Shown here: in pieces, positions 8,509-17,016 of the stretch | How the letters are laid out: every line of letters begins with the position of its first letter | Numbering within the stretch: the stretch's first letter is position 1 | Origin: Streptomyces sp. BR123 | Lineage (GTDB): Bacteria > Actinomycetota > Actinomycetes > Streptomycetales > Streptomycetaceae | DNA: 37,933 bases | NCBI RefSeq assembly: GCF_013401435.1 | Contig: NZ_JACBGN010000043.1 | Coordinates: forward strand, 1-37,933 | Reading direction: 5' to 3' | The notes under the pieces: generated by a model | Seen by the model: the letters and a program-made list of their open reading frames with translations, nothing else | Database searches by the model: none | What the model was told of the DNA's origin: nothing | Made by a program: the position numbers and the translations under genes

Positions 8509-10380
8509 ATGTATCCGAGACCGCGCCGCAGAGGCGTGCGCGCTGCTGTTTCCGCGCTGATACTCGGCGCGCTCCTGTCGCCCGCGGTGACAGCGAACGC
8601 CTCCCCTGCAGAACCGGAGGCCCCGGAACCGGCCCGGATCGACCTGCTTCTCGACCTGTCCGGGTCGATGAACGAGAACGACGCCGGCGGTCAGACCCGC
8701 CTCGCCGCAGCCAAGCAGGCGGTCACCCGGATCATCGAGACCGCGCCCGAGCAGGCCCCGCTGGGACTGCGGGTCTACGGCGCCACCTACCCCGGGCAGG
8801 ACAAGAAGCAAGGCTGCGCCGACACGCAGCAGGTCCTGCCGGTCACGCCGATGGACCGGGCGGCGCGAACCGATGCGAAGAAGCGGGTCGAGGGCTTCAA
8901 GGCGGTCGGGTTCACGCCGATCGGCGTCTCGCTCCGCGAGGCCGCCAAGGACCTCGGGACGAGCGGCAAGCGCCGCATCATCCTGATCTCGGACGGTGAG
9001 GACACCTGTGCGCCTCCGCCTCCGTGCGAGGTGGCCCGCGAGCTCAAGGCGCAGGGCGTCGACCTCGCCGTGGACGTGGTCGGGTTCCGGGCGCCCTCCT
9101 CGGTACGTGCGCAGCTGAAGTGCATCGCCGACGTGACCGGCGGATCGTATGCGGACGCCGAGGACGCCGACTCGCTGACCGGCAATCTGGGCACCCTGTT
9201 CCGCAAGGCGTGGCGGACCTACAACGCCACCGGAAAGCCGGTAGAGGGTTCCCCGACCGGCTGCCAGGACGCTCCGCTGGTCACGCCCGGCCAGTACCTG
9301 GACAGGTTCACCGGGGGGCGCGACCTCTACTACAAGGTCAAGAAGCGGCCGGACCAGCGGCTCCAGGTGAGTGCCACCGCCGTCGCCGAGAAGGGGTACT
9401 CGCGCGGTTCCATCATCGCCGTCGCTGCCGGCCCCGCGGCCAACGGCAAACCCAGTGGCTGGCTGCGGGAGTTCGAGCAGTCGATGGGGTGGGCGAACGT
9501 CATCTCCACCGGAGGCCGCAGCAAGCCCGGAGCAGGCAACGAGACGCCCGCGCCCGACGACACCGGCTGCATCGTGGTCGAGAACCAGGTGACCGAGGCC
9601 GGCGACAAGCCGATGCCCGTCGAGCTTCTCGTCGGCATCGCCGACAAGACGACCCAGGGTGCCGGCGCGCAGTCTCCGGAGCCCCGCACCGGAGCCGACG
9701 CCGAGGGCGGCTTCTCCTTCAACAGCGCCACCCCGATCGGACCGGGCACCCACCGGCAGTCCATCGCCATCGGTGAGGCCCCCTTCTGGCGGGTGGAGCT
9801 GAAGGCGGGCCAGAAACTGACGGTCAAGGCCGGCGTGGACACCCCGGGCGACTTCCCCCACTCTCCCACCAGCGGGTGGGGCGTCACCGTCTACAACGCC
9901 CAGCGTGAGTCGACGCTGTGCAACGAGGACCACCGCTCCACCGAGCTCTTCGCGGGCAGGACCGGGCACTTCGAACGGGTCTGCGGGCCGTGGCAGATCA
10001 CCGAGCAGGACGACGCGAAGAACCCCGACTCCAACGGATACGACGTGCCCGGCACGTACTACATCCAGGCACAGGTGGCCGAGCCGGACGACAAGGCGAA
10101 AGGCATTGTCGTACCGATCTCGCTGACCGTGGACATCTCCGGCACACCGCGCGCCGGAAACAGCCCGGTGTTCTACTTCGGCGACGCCGCCGCCCAGACC
10201 CCCACGCGGTCCGGAGCCAACGGGAACGGCGAACAAGGCGCAGCCAGCGGCACGGCGATTGCGGCGAAGGACGATGACTCGCCTGCGGGCAGGCTCGCCG
10301 TACCGGCCGGCGTCGGGGCCGCGGTCCTCCTGGTCGGCGGCATCACCTTCTACGTCCTCAGGCGCCGCAGGGCGGCCTGA
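8509..10380 (+). CDS. Cell-surface VWA-domain protein with C-terminal membrane anchor
   Basis: 623 residues from ATG 8509 (GGAG 9 bases upstream); the frame is open further upstream but lacks a start with a ribosome site. A signal peptide at residues 8-31 ends near NASPA. A von Willebrand A domain spans about 44-235 with a full metal site: DLSGS (49-53), Thr136 in GFTPIG, and Asp162 in LISDGEDTC. Paired cysteines (CAPPPPC; others at QGCAD, LKCIAD) suggest disulfides. A long beta-rich region follows, and residues ~595-618 form one membrane helix before RRRRAA. The topology is an extracellular ligand-binding module tethered to the membrane. Its ligand is unknown, and there is no operon partner. 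Confidence 0.88.
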   Translation: MYPRPRRRGVRAAVSALILGALLSPAVTANASPAEPEAPEPARIDLLLDLSGSMNENDAGGQTRLAAAKQAVTRIIETAPEQAPLGLRVYGATYPGQDKKQGCADTQQVLPVTPMDRAARTDAKKRVEGFKAVGFTPIGVSLREAAKDLGTSGKRRIILISDGEDTCAPPPPCEVARELKAQGVDLAVDVVGFRAPSSVRAQLKCIADVTGGSYADAEDADSLTGNLGTLFRKAWRTYNATGKPVEGSPTGCQDAPLVTPGQYLDRFTGGRDLYYKVKKRPDQRLQVSATAVAEKGYSRGSIIAVAAGPAANGKPSGWLREFEQSMGWANVISTGGRSKPGAGNETPAPDDTGCIVVENQVTEAGDKPMPVELLVGIADKTTQGAGAQSPEPRTGADAEGGFSFNSATPIGPGTHRQSIAIGEAPFWRVELKAGQKLTVKAGVDTPGDFPHSPTSGWGVTVYNAQRESTLCNEDHRSTELFAGRTGHFERVCGPWQITEQDDAKNPDSNGYDVPGTYYIQAQVAEPDDKAKGIVVPISLTVDISGTPRAGNSPVFYFGDAAAQTPTRSGANGNGEQGAASGTAIAAKDDDSPAGRLAVPAGVGAAVLLVGGITFYVLRRRRAA

Positions 10381-10803
10381 CCCGATTGCGCAGCCCGCGC
10401 ACGGACCGCCGCAGGAGCCCGGTCCTTCCGCCAGGGTGACCCGCGAAGAGCAGCGGCACCGTCTGCGCCCTCGCCGGTGGCGGGGAAGGCGGACCCGTCC
10501 CCGCCCGGCAAGCCGCGCGGGTCCACGCTGCAGCACGGCGCTCCTGCGCCGGTCGGCAGGGCCGGACATGGCGCTCGATCGCCCGAACGGGTTCAGCGCC
10601 GGGGCCGCCCGCGATCAGCGCCTGCTGCGCTTCCTCGGCTACCTCGGTCGACTCCGCGTCCCGTTCGCCACGCCGCGGGCGATCTCGTCCTCCGAGCGCG
10701 CCGGTCCGTCCCGCACGGCACACTCGCCACCGCCCGATTTCCGCCCGGGCCGCGGAGACGGAAGAATCTGCCGAGCACGTGGCGCACGCTGGAAGGACGT
10801 CGA
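10381..10803. other. Gap between VWA and SUKH genes
   Basis: 423 bases without a convincing gene. A minus-strand frame around 10560-10680 (GERDAESTEVAEEAQQALIA) has fair third-position bias, but no start, stop context or family match, so it is at most a fragment. Confidence 0.35.
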
Positions 10804-12003
10804 TTGACATCGGACATAGGCGGGTTCACCACCCCCTCGACGGAGGGCCCGCTCTCCCCCGTCCCCATCGACTGGGCAGCCGTCGAGGACTGGCTCGGAC
10901 TGCGGCTGCCGGCTGACTACAAGCGGCTCGCCGACCGGTACGGGCCGCTGGACTTCGGTGAGTACGTGTGGATCCACGTGCCGTGCGTCCAGCGTGACCG
11001 CTTCGACTACGGCGAGTGGTTGCGCGCGACGCACCGGGAGGCGCGGATCGAGGCGCGGGAGCTGCCCGAGGCCGAGCGGCCCGTCCTCCACCCCGAGCCC
11101 GGCGGCCTGTTGGCCTGGGGCTGCACGCGGGGCAGCGACGTACTGTTCTGGGACACCTCGGCCTCCCGCGACCCCGACGAGTGGACCGTGGTGGTGCAGC
11201 ACTCGGGGGTGGTGCCGGGCAGTGGCCTGCTCCCGTGGCACCGGTACGACCTGACGTTCACCGACTATCTGCGGCACACCGTCCGCGACAGCTGGGAACT
11301 CCCTTCTCCTCCCGGCCCCCTGCTGGGCCCGCTGCCGGGCACCGTCGCGCGGACCGCCTTCCTTCCGGACGCCGAGGCGTGGACCCCGCCCGCGCCGGTC
11401 CCGCCCCGGCTCACCGAGGCCGAGCGCCGAATCGCGCTGGAGACCGGCGCCGGGCTGGCCGCACTGCGGCTGCTGTCGCCGCCACCCGAGCGGCCGTACC
11501 TGGGCGACGGCTCCTGGGAGGGGCTGTTCGCCGAGCTGGGCACACGGCTGCCCGGGGAGTACGTGCGGCTGATGGACGGGTACGGCGCCGGCATCTGGAG
11601 CGGCTGGCTGCGTTTCCACACCCCGCTCCGGACCGGCGAGCAGCGTTTCCTCACGCACGTCGAGGACACCGTTGACGCCTACCGGCAGCTCAAGGACGGC
11701 CACGCGCAGTGGTACCCCCTGGCCCTCTGGCCCGAGCCCGGCGGCTTCCTCCCCTTCGCCAACTCCATCGACGGCGACTACCTCGGCTGGCTCACCGAGG
11801 GCGGGGACCCCGACACATGGCCGCTGATCGTCTGGCCCCGCCACGCGGACCAGGGCCCGCCGCTGGAGGGCGGCCTGATCGACACCCTCCTCGACTGGCA
11901 GCGCGGCACACTGGCCACGCACGGGTTCGCCGCCCTGGACGAGGACGACGACCCCGTCGAGTTCGCGGACTTCCGGTCCTGGGACGACCGCGCCTACTGG
12001 TGA
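10804..12003 (+). CDS. Tandem SMI1/KNR4 (SUKH) domain protein
   Basis: 399 residues from TTG 10804, chosen because GGAAGGA sits 6 bases before it and the SUKH fold begins soon after. Two SUKH domains are visible: one with WLGLRLPADYKRLADRYGP (about residues 19-37), the second with LGTRLPGEYVRLMDGYGAG (about residues 243-261). Each is followed by the family Trp/Gly-rich strands (e.g. PEPGGLLAWGCT; PEPGGFLPFANSIDGDYLGW). SUKH proteins commonly serve as immunity proteins against polymorphic toxins and are usually cytoplasmic. No toxin gene adjoins this one, so immunity is only one possibility. The C-terminus is strongly acidic. Confidence 0.85.
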   Translation: MTSDIGGFTTPSTEGPLSPVPIDWAAVEDWLGLRLPADYKRLADRYGPLDFGEYVWIHVPCVQRDRFDYGEWLRATHREARIEARELPEAERPVLHPEPGGLLAWGCTRGSDVLFWDTSASRDPDEWTVVVQHSGVVPGSGLLPWHRYDLTFTDYLRHTVRDSWELPSPPGPLLGPLPGTVARTAFLPDAEAWTPPAPVPPRLTEAERRIALETGAGLAALRLLSPPPERPYLGDGSWEGLFAELGTRLPGEYVRLMDGYGAGIWSGWLRFHTPLRTGEQRFLTHVEDTVDAYRQLKDGHAQWYPLALWPEPGGFLPFANSIDGDYLGWLTEGGDPDTWPLIVWPRHADQGPPLEGGLIDTLLDWQRGTLATHGFAALDEDDDPVEFADFRSWDDRAYW

Positions 12004-12130
12004 GCGTGGTGAAGGGTGCCGGGGGTGCGCCAGGCGGCGACGTCCGGGGCCAGGCCAGGCCCTGGGGTGTAGGCGGAGGCGTCCGGCCAGGTCATCCAGA
12101 GCTGGTCGGCCCGGGTAGCCAGGTCGGTCG
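11994..12130 (-). pseudogene. C-terminal relic of an unidentified gene
   Basis: The minus-strand frame reads LATRADQLWMTWPDASAYTP then LAPDVAAWRTPGTLHHAHQ and a stop that overlaps the end of the SUKH gene. Codon third positions are strongly G/C. Upstream the frame becomes Arg-rich and no start is found, so this appears to be the severed tail of a gene. Family not recognised. Confidence 0.4.
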
Positions 12131-12286
12131 TCTTCGTCCTCGGCCGATGAGACGCGGTCAGCGTTCGGTGGTGGCCGCTCCGGTGCCCGGCGGTGCCGGC
12201 CCCTGCGGGGCGCCGTTCGCCGACTCCCTGCGGGGGCTGCTTACGGGATGGACGCGTGTCAGGCTGCCTCGACCGCCGGCACGCCG

Positions 12287-12574
12287 TCAGTCTTCGTCCG
12301 GTAGCGGGACGTGGCCTGCCGCCTTCTGCACCGTGGCCTCCAGCTCCTCGCGGTCCAGACCGATCGCCTCCGCGTAGTGGTCCAGGGCCGTATCCAGCAG
12401 CCACCAGGGCTCGCGCGCGTCTTCCCATGCGTCCCTCCAGGTCACGTGCTGCTCGTCGGTCCACTGAGCCGCGTCGCCGAGTTCCTCCTGAAGACGCGTC
12501 AACTCGGCGTGCGCTTCGTCGGTCGCTTCCTGCAGCTCGATCAGTTCGTCCAGTACATCAGGTTCGATTTCCAT
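12287..12574 (-). CDS. Small acidic helical protein
   Basis: 95 residues from ATG 12574 with AGGA 8 bases upstream. It is highly acidic and helix-forming: MEIEPDVLDELIELQEATDE, EEWTD-type heptads that may form a coiled coil, then a Trp-rich WRDAWEDAREPWWLLDTALD and a C-terminus ELEATVQKAAGHVPLPDED. No domain recognised. A near-copy of the last dozen codons occurs at 23258, so the family has, or had, a second member in this window. Confidence 0.7.
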   Translation of the reverse strand: MEIEPDVLDELIELQEATDEAHAELTRLQEELGDAAQWTDEQHVTWRDAWEDAREPWWLLDTALDHYAEAIGLDREELEATVQKAAGHVPLPDED

Positions 12575-12789
12575 TCCGGGGATCCTAAGCGTCAGGATCC
12601 GGCCGGCCGGCAGTGCCGCCGGACCGTTGGTCCCGCAGTCGGAAGAAGCCCGATGCCCGGTCTGCGAACGGTGCTCTCTCAGCCGCGCAAGGCTGCGCCG
12701 GCACATCGGCCACCGTCTCACGGGCGATCACGACCTCATATCGGACCTGCCGTGGGAGGAGATCACCCAGACGGCCATGGCCGGCCCCG

Positions 12790-14412
12790 TCAGCGCGTGG
12801 CGATCCGCGGGAGAGCTGCGCCCTGGTAGCGGGCGCCGGCGTTCCAGAGGATGAAGGAGTTCATCTTGTTTGCTGCCGCAGCCTTGATCTGTTCGGCCAC
12901 CTCGGCCGGCCCGTAGGTGCTGCCCATCGAGAAATCCTGCAGCCACGGGATGATTTCGGCCTGGGTGCCCTTCGCCTGGCGGGCGAAGTCGGCGAGCGAA
13001 CGCTGCACGATCGCGTACGGGGCGGTGTCCGGCTGTGCGACGCCGTACTCTCCCGGCCCCCAGTGGGACGGGTAGACCATCGGCGCGATGTAGTCGGTGA
13101 CCTTGGCCAGGGAACCGATGTCCTGTGCGATCTCGGTGGGGCGGGTCGCGGCGATACCGAAGACCGAGACACCCAGGTACGTGGCGTGGGAACGCAGCGC
13201 GGTCCGGGTGTCTGCGACGAACGAGGTGACGGACTGCTCGGGCGTGGCGGTACCGATGCCCGGGAAGCGCATGTCCGTCAGTGGGCCGTCCGGTCGGCGC
13301 ACGTAGTCGTAGAGGATGTCGTCGAAGCCGAGCCGAGCTGCTTCGACGGCGAGGTCCTGGTTGTACTTGCGGACCGTCGGGTTGGCGAAGTTCGTGAAGG
13401 ACAGGGCTCCGTAGTGCCCGCCGTCGTAGGGTTCTCCGGCGGGGGTCAGCACGAGCTGGTCTCGCTTGCGGGACTTCCAGGATGCCGAGGCGAGCTTGGG
13501 GTCGCGGAAGGCCACGATGCGGCCGATGGCCTGGGCGCCGGCGGCGTGGATCTCGGCGATCGCCTTGCGGGCGTCGTAGTAGCCCTTGGCTGCGCCGATC
13601 TGGCGGGCCAGCGGCACCTGGGACGCGTATCCGACCTCGCCGTCCTCGTCCTTCACGTCCAGCTCGACGGCGTTGAGCTTGCCGGCGCGGACCAGAGCGA
13701 GGATGTCGCCCCGCAGCGTGTCGTCACCCCAGCCTATGGCCGTGATGTGCGCGGCCCGGATCATGGGGCGGCGTCCCCGGGCGGATACGTCCTTGGTGGT
13801 CGTGTTTCCGGCGCGGTCCACGGCGGTGACCGTGACGAGGGGTGTGTCCTTCGGCACCGTGACCTTGAAGGCCCCGGCCTTGTCGACGCGGACCCTTTTG
13901 CCGTTGACGCTCACTCGGGCGTCGGTGGAGGCCTGGCCGGCAATGGTCACGGGGGCGGCGTTCTTGATCTCGGGGTCGGCCACCTTCAGCTCGGGAGCAG
14001 TGGCATCGACAGTGAAGGCCACGCTCTTGCGGTACGAGGCGAAGGGGAGGCTGCTGCCGCCGGCCACCATCAGGGTGTGCCGGCCTTCCTTGAGGTGCGG
14101 AAGGACGAGCTTCAGGCGGGCGCCATCGGCTTTGACGGGGACCGCCGCACCGTCCAGGGTGACGCGCAGCTTGTTCCCACCGCCGGCCGCGTCGGCGGCG
14201 AGGTAAGCACTGACCCGTTCAGCCGCGCGCCCATCGAGGACGACGCCGTCGCTCACGCCCTGGATGCCCGGACCCGGTGCGAGGAACGTCCAGGCTCCGA
14301 CGCCCGCTCCGGCCAGCGCGACCGCTCCGGTCGTCGCTATGAGGGCGCGCCGACGGGCCGAGCGCCGGAGACGGAGGGAGGAGCCGGCATGCGACATGCG
14401 TGTGGGGAACAT
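12790..14412 (-). CDS. Membrane-anchored putative glycoside hydrolase (DUF4015/PF13200)
   Basis: 540 residues from ATG 14412, which has GAAGGA 7 bases upstream and beats the ATG 16 codons earlier. Arginine-rich N-terminus, then one membrane helix at about 24-44, so anchored and facing outward. Residues ~55-205 are Ig-like strands (APELKVADPEI, TPLVTVTAVDRAGNT). The catalytic barrel begins near RAAHITAIGW and shows AVELDVKDEDGEVGY, AIGRIVAFRDP, LGFDDILYDYVRRPDG and TDYIAPMVYPSHWGPGEYG, the hallmark series of this putative GH family, whose acidic strand-end residues are the likely catalysts. It diverges from the deacetylase gene across 207 bases. Substrate is unknown; a cell-wall or exopolysaccharide is likely. 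Confidence 0.87.
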   Translation of the reverse strand: MFPTRMSHAGSSLRLRRSARRRALIATTGAVALAGAGVGAWTFLAPGPGIQGVSDGVVLDGRAAERVSAYLAADAAGGGNKLRVTLDGAAVPVKADGARLKLVLPHLKEGRHTLMVAGGSSLPFASYRKSVAFTVDATAPELKVADPEIKNAAPVTIAGQASTDARVSVNGKRVRVDKAGAFKVTVPKDTPLVTVTAVDRAGNTTTKDVSARGRRPMIRAAHITAIGWGDDTLRGDILALVRAGKLNAVELDVKDEDGEVGYASQVPLARQIGAAKGYYDARKAIAEIHAAGAQAIGRIVAFRDPKLASASWKSRKRDQLVLTPAGEPYDGGHYGALSFTNFANPTVRKYNQDLAVEAARLGFDDILYDYVRRPDGPLTDMRFPGIGTATPEQSVTSFVADTRTALRSHATYLGVSVFGIAATRPTEIAQDIGSLAKVTDYIAPMVYPSHWGPGEYGVAQPDTAPYAIVQRSLADFARQAKGTQAEIIPWLQDFSMGSTYGPAEVAEQIKAAAANKMNSFILWNAGARYQGAALPRIATR

Positions 14413-14619
14413 ATCGAGGTCCTTCGTGCCGTGGGCTGGGTGGGATGTGCCTCCATTCATTGCCGCTCCGTGTGCCGGTCGCCTTGCTCTGCGCGGATTT
14501 CACACGAACGGCCGCGATCGGCTCCGGCGTGGCGGCTACGCCATGCAGGGGACAATGCGGTATGGGGGCTCCCGTCGCAGGTAGTCATGGCGCGACACAC
14601 TGCCTTGGAGGGGCTTTTG

Positions 14620-15630
14620 ATGCGCCACCCGCTCGTACCGCTCGGCGCCCTGGCGGGCGCCGCCCTGCTTGTCACCGGCTGTTCCACGGGACCGTCACCG
14701 GCCGCGGGGCGACGCCATGCCGCCGCGTCGTCATCGGCGGCGGGCCCCGTCGCCGCGAAGGGCCCGGCGGAAGTCGGGGCCAACGAACTCGGCCAGGTGC
14801 CGGTGCTGATGTACCACCAGCTCACCGAGGATCCGGCCGGCGTCTACGACCGCACACCGGCCGATTTCCGGGCCGAGTTGGAGCGCCTCGCGCGGGAGAA
14901 CTACGTGCCCGTGACGGCACGGGACTTCCAGACGGGCCGCATCGACATCCCGGCAGGCACGCACCCGGTGGTCCTGACGTTCGACGACTCGACCAACAGC
15001 CAGGTGCGCCTCGGCCCGGACGGCACCCCGGCGCCGGACACCGCAGTCGCCATCCTGGCGGAAACCGCGAAGAAGTACCCCGCCTTCCAACCGGTGGCGA
15101 CCTTCTTCGTCAACGAGGACGCCTTCTCGGCCACAGGCTCCGCCAAGGCCCTGGCCTGGTTGAAGGAGCACGGGCACGAGGTCGCCAACCACACCGGCCG
15201 CCACGAGAACCTGCGCTCCCTGGACCAGGCGGGCGCCGCGAGGGCGATCTCAGCCGGACAGGAGGCGATCGAGAGGGCGGCGCCCGGGACGCAGGTCACC
15301 TCGCTGGCCCTGCCCTTCGGCGCCATGCCCCAGCCGGCCGGGCTCGCCGCGCGCGGAACGGGCTACCGGTACGACGGGGTGTACCTCGTGGGGGCCAATC
15401 CGTCGGTCTCGCCGTTCGCGAAGGCTTTCACACCCGGCGCGATCCCCCGGATCCGCTCGGCGGGACACCATGACGAGGACGCCGAGTTCGGTTCGTCGCG
15501 TTGGCTGGACAGGCTCGCTGCCGGAAAGAGCCGGTACGTCTCGGACGGGGACCCGAACACCGTCGCCTTCCCGAGCGCCTTGCAGTACGAGCTGTCGCCG
15601 GCCTTCGCGAAGCGGGCGCGGCCGTACTGA
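14620..15630 (+). CDS. Polysaccharide deacetylase (NodB-type) lipoprotein
   Basis: 336 residues from ATG 14620, with GGAGGG about 7 bases upstream. The signal peptide ends in the lipobox LVTGC (Cys21), so it is anchored on the outer face of the membrane. The NodB domain begins at VPVLMYHQLTED (about 61). Motif 1 is TFDDS (Asp122-Asp123, catalytic base and metal ligand), and motif 2 is HTGRH (His191, His195, metal ligands). Motif 3 is weak (LALPFGAMP). Such enzymes remove acetyl groups from N-acetylglucosamine polymers or peptidoglycan. The divergent glycoside hydrolase suggests both act on the same envelope glycan. The frame is open far upstream, but that part is antisense to the hydrolase and not coding. 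Confidence 0.9.
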   Translation: MRHPLVPLGALAGAALLVTGCSTGPSPAAGRRHAAASSSAAGPVAAKGPAEVGANELGQVPVLMYHQLTEDPAGVYDRTPADFRAELERLARENYVPVTARDFQTGRIDIPAGTHPVVLTFDDSTNSQVRLGPDGTPAPDTAVAILAETAKKYPAFQPVATFFVNEDAFSATGSAKALAWLKEHGHEVANHTGRHENLRSLDQAGAARAISAGQEAIERAAPGTQVTSLALPFGAMPQPAGLAARGTGYRYDGVYLVGANPSVSPFAKAFTPGAIPRIRSAGHHDEDAEFGSSRWLDRLAAGKSRYVSDGDPNTVAFPSALQYELSPAFAKRARPY

Positions 15631-15638
15631 CCCGTCTC

Positions 15639-15672
15639 GGCATCGCAGGCGCGACGGCATCGCTGGCGCGAC
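15639..15672 (+). repeat. 17-bp tandem direct repeat, two copies
   Basis: GGCATCGCAGGCGCGAC is followed directly by the same 17 bases with one change (A to T at position 9). It lies just after the deacetylase stop. Role unknown; it may simply be slippage. Confidence 0.7.
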
Positions 15673-15831
15673 AGCACCCCCGACCCGCCGCCGTGCCGCC
15701 CTCTGGCGGCCCGGCGCGTCGAAGGTCCGGTCTCCGGATGCCGGCGGAACTCCCGGTCGTACGGGCCGCCCATGGAGGAGCGGGTGCACCGCACCCGGGC
15801 GCCGCACCACGCTTTCGCGGGTCCGCAGCCC

Positions 15832-16353
15832 CTACAGTCGGGCCGCGAGTTCCATGGGCAGGGTGTCGCGGTTCGCCGGGGTGAGGCGGATGACCTCGAT
15901 GTCGGTGCGCCGCTTGAGGGCGTCGGTGAACGGATCGCGGTGTGCGTGGACCGTGGCGACGACGTCGATGTCTGCGGTGAACAGCGTGGTGACCGCGTCC
16001 CGGAAGGCGGTGCATGCCAGTTCCATCCGCCCCAGTTCGTCGACGAGCACCAGCTGCCCTGTCGCCTCCCCGGCTGCTGCCGGCCGTAGCGAGGGCAGCG
16101 CCAGCCGTTCCATCACGTGCAGGTCGACGCCGTACTTGCCTACGCGCGGGGGACCGGGGAGGTCGACGTGGGCGAGCACCTCCCGCCGGCCTGCCAGGGT
16201 CTCCAGGGCGAAGCCGACTCGGTGGCCGGACTGCCGGATCTCCTGGGTGGTGAAGCCGGTGGCTGCGCGGGCGGGCAGCAGCGCTGCCAGTCGGCGCAGG
16301 GCGGTCGTCTTGCCCGAGCCGGGGCGGCCTTCGAGCAGGATCCTTGTCGGCAC
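15832..16353 (-). CDS. Nucleoside-triphosphatase, THEP1 family
   Basis: 173 residues, the family length for small NTPases of PF03266. The P-loop GRPGSGKTT is at 9-17, Walker B is LVLVDELGRME at 101-111 and the family phrase KYGVDL sits between them (GPPRVGKYGVDLHV). THEP1-like enzymes hydrolyse NTPs and dNTPs slowly; their cellular role is unclear. The GTG start follows GAGG by 8 bases. It is divergent from the PEBP gene. Confidence 0.87.
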   Translation of the reverse strand: MPTRILLEGRPGSGKTTALRRLAALLPARAATGFTTQEIRQSGHRVGFALETLAGRREVLAHVDLPGPPRVGKYGVDLHVMERLALPSLRPAAAGEATGQLVLVDELGRMELACTAFRDAVTTLFTADIDVVATVHAHRDPFTDALKRRTDIEVIRLTPANRDTLPMELAARL

Positions 16354-16463
16354 AGTGCCATCCTCACCCCCACCCCGGCGGCGGGCCGCGTGGGCTCGGC
16401 CGTACGGGGGGTTTGGCCTGCGGACCGGTGCCGGCGCCGCCGTACGCGGGTATGGCGGCGCGC

Positions 16464-16916
16464 ATGAGCGGAATTGAACTCAGCAGCACTGCGTTCGACG
16501 ACAGAACGGTCATCCCCCGTCGCTACAGCGGGGAGGGGGAGAACATCTCACCGCCCCTGACCTGGTCGGGGGTGCCGGAGGAGGCGACGGAGCTGGTGCT
16601 CCTGTGCGAGGATCCCGATGCGCCGGGGCCGACCTTCCTGCACTGGCTGGTGACCGGCATCGATCCGGGGACGACCGGGGTGGCGGAGGATCAGAAGCCC
16701 CGGGGCGGCCTGCCGTGGCCCAACGGCTTCGGGCGCATGGGCTGGGGAGGGCCCCTGCCTCCACCGGGGCACGGGCCGCACCGGTACTTCTTCCACCTGT
16801 ACGCCCTGTCCGAGCCGCTGCCGCTGCACGACCGCCCCGGCGTCGAGGACGTACACCGTGCCCTGAAGGGCAGGGAGCTGGCCTCCGGAACCCTGGTCGG
16901 AACCTACGAGCGCTGA
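16464..16916 (+). CDS. YbhB/YbcL-family (PEBP) Raf-kinase-inhibitor-like protein
   Basis: 150 residues, usual length. The bacterial PEBP signature is complete: IPRRYSGEGENISPPLTWSG, LVLLCEDPDAPG, FLHWLVTGIDP, and HRYFFHLYALSEPL. These bind anionic ligands in a conserved pocket built by the DPDAP and GxHRY/F segments; the bacterial role is unknown. There is no signal peptide. An ATG four codons upstream (16452) is equally possible, since neither has a good ribosome site. It faces the CobW gene and shares a terminator with it. Confidence 0.92.
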   Translation: MSGIELSSTAFDDRTVIPRRYSGEGENISPPLTWSGVPEEATELVLLCEDPDAPGPTFLHWLVTGIDPGTTGVAEDQKPRGGLPWPNGFGRMGWGGPLPPPGHGPHRYFFHLYALSEPLPLHDRPGVEDVHRALKGRELASGTLVGTYER

Positions 16917-16969
16917 GCGCGTCACCCCGGGTCGTGGCGGGGCAGCGTCTCGTGCGCTTCCTGCGGGAG

Positions 16970-17012
16970 CCGGGCTGGGCGGTGCCGTGGCTGCGACCAC
17001 CGCCCAGCCCGG
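16970..17012. terminator. Bidirectional hairpin terminator
   Basis: Perfect 15-bp stem CCGGGCTGGGCGGTG / CACCGCCCAGCCCGG with a 13-base loop, placed exactly between the converging PEBP and CobW genes. There is no U-tract, as is usual in Streptomyces. Confidence 0.85.
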
Positions 17013-17016
17013 AGCT

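Noticed and set aside
8317..10569. 750-codon minus-strand open frame
   Set aside because: It mirrors the VWA gene; composition is Gly/Arg/Val-rich and no motif is present. It is a by-product of high GC on the opposite strand.
12575..12606. GGATCC direct/inverted repeat near the start of the small acidic gene considered as an operator
   Set aside because: Only a 6-bp palindrome occurring twice; too short to support a regulatory claim.
12613..14619. Very long plus-strand open frame running into the deacetylase gene
   Set aside because: It is antisense to the glycoside hydrolase gene, has no family motif, and the signal peptide and ribosome site at 14620 fix the true start.
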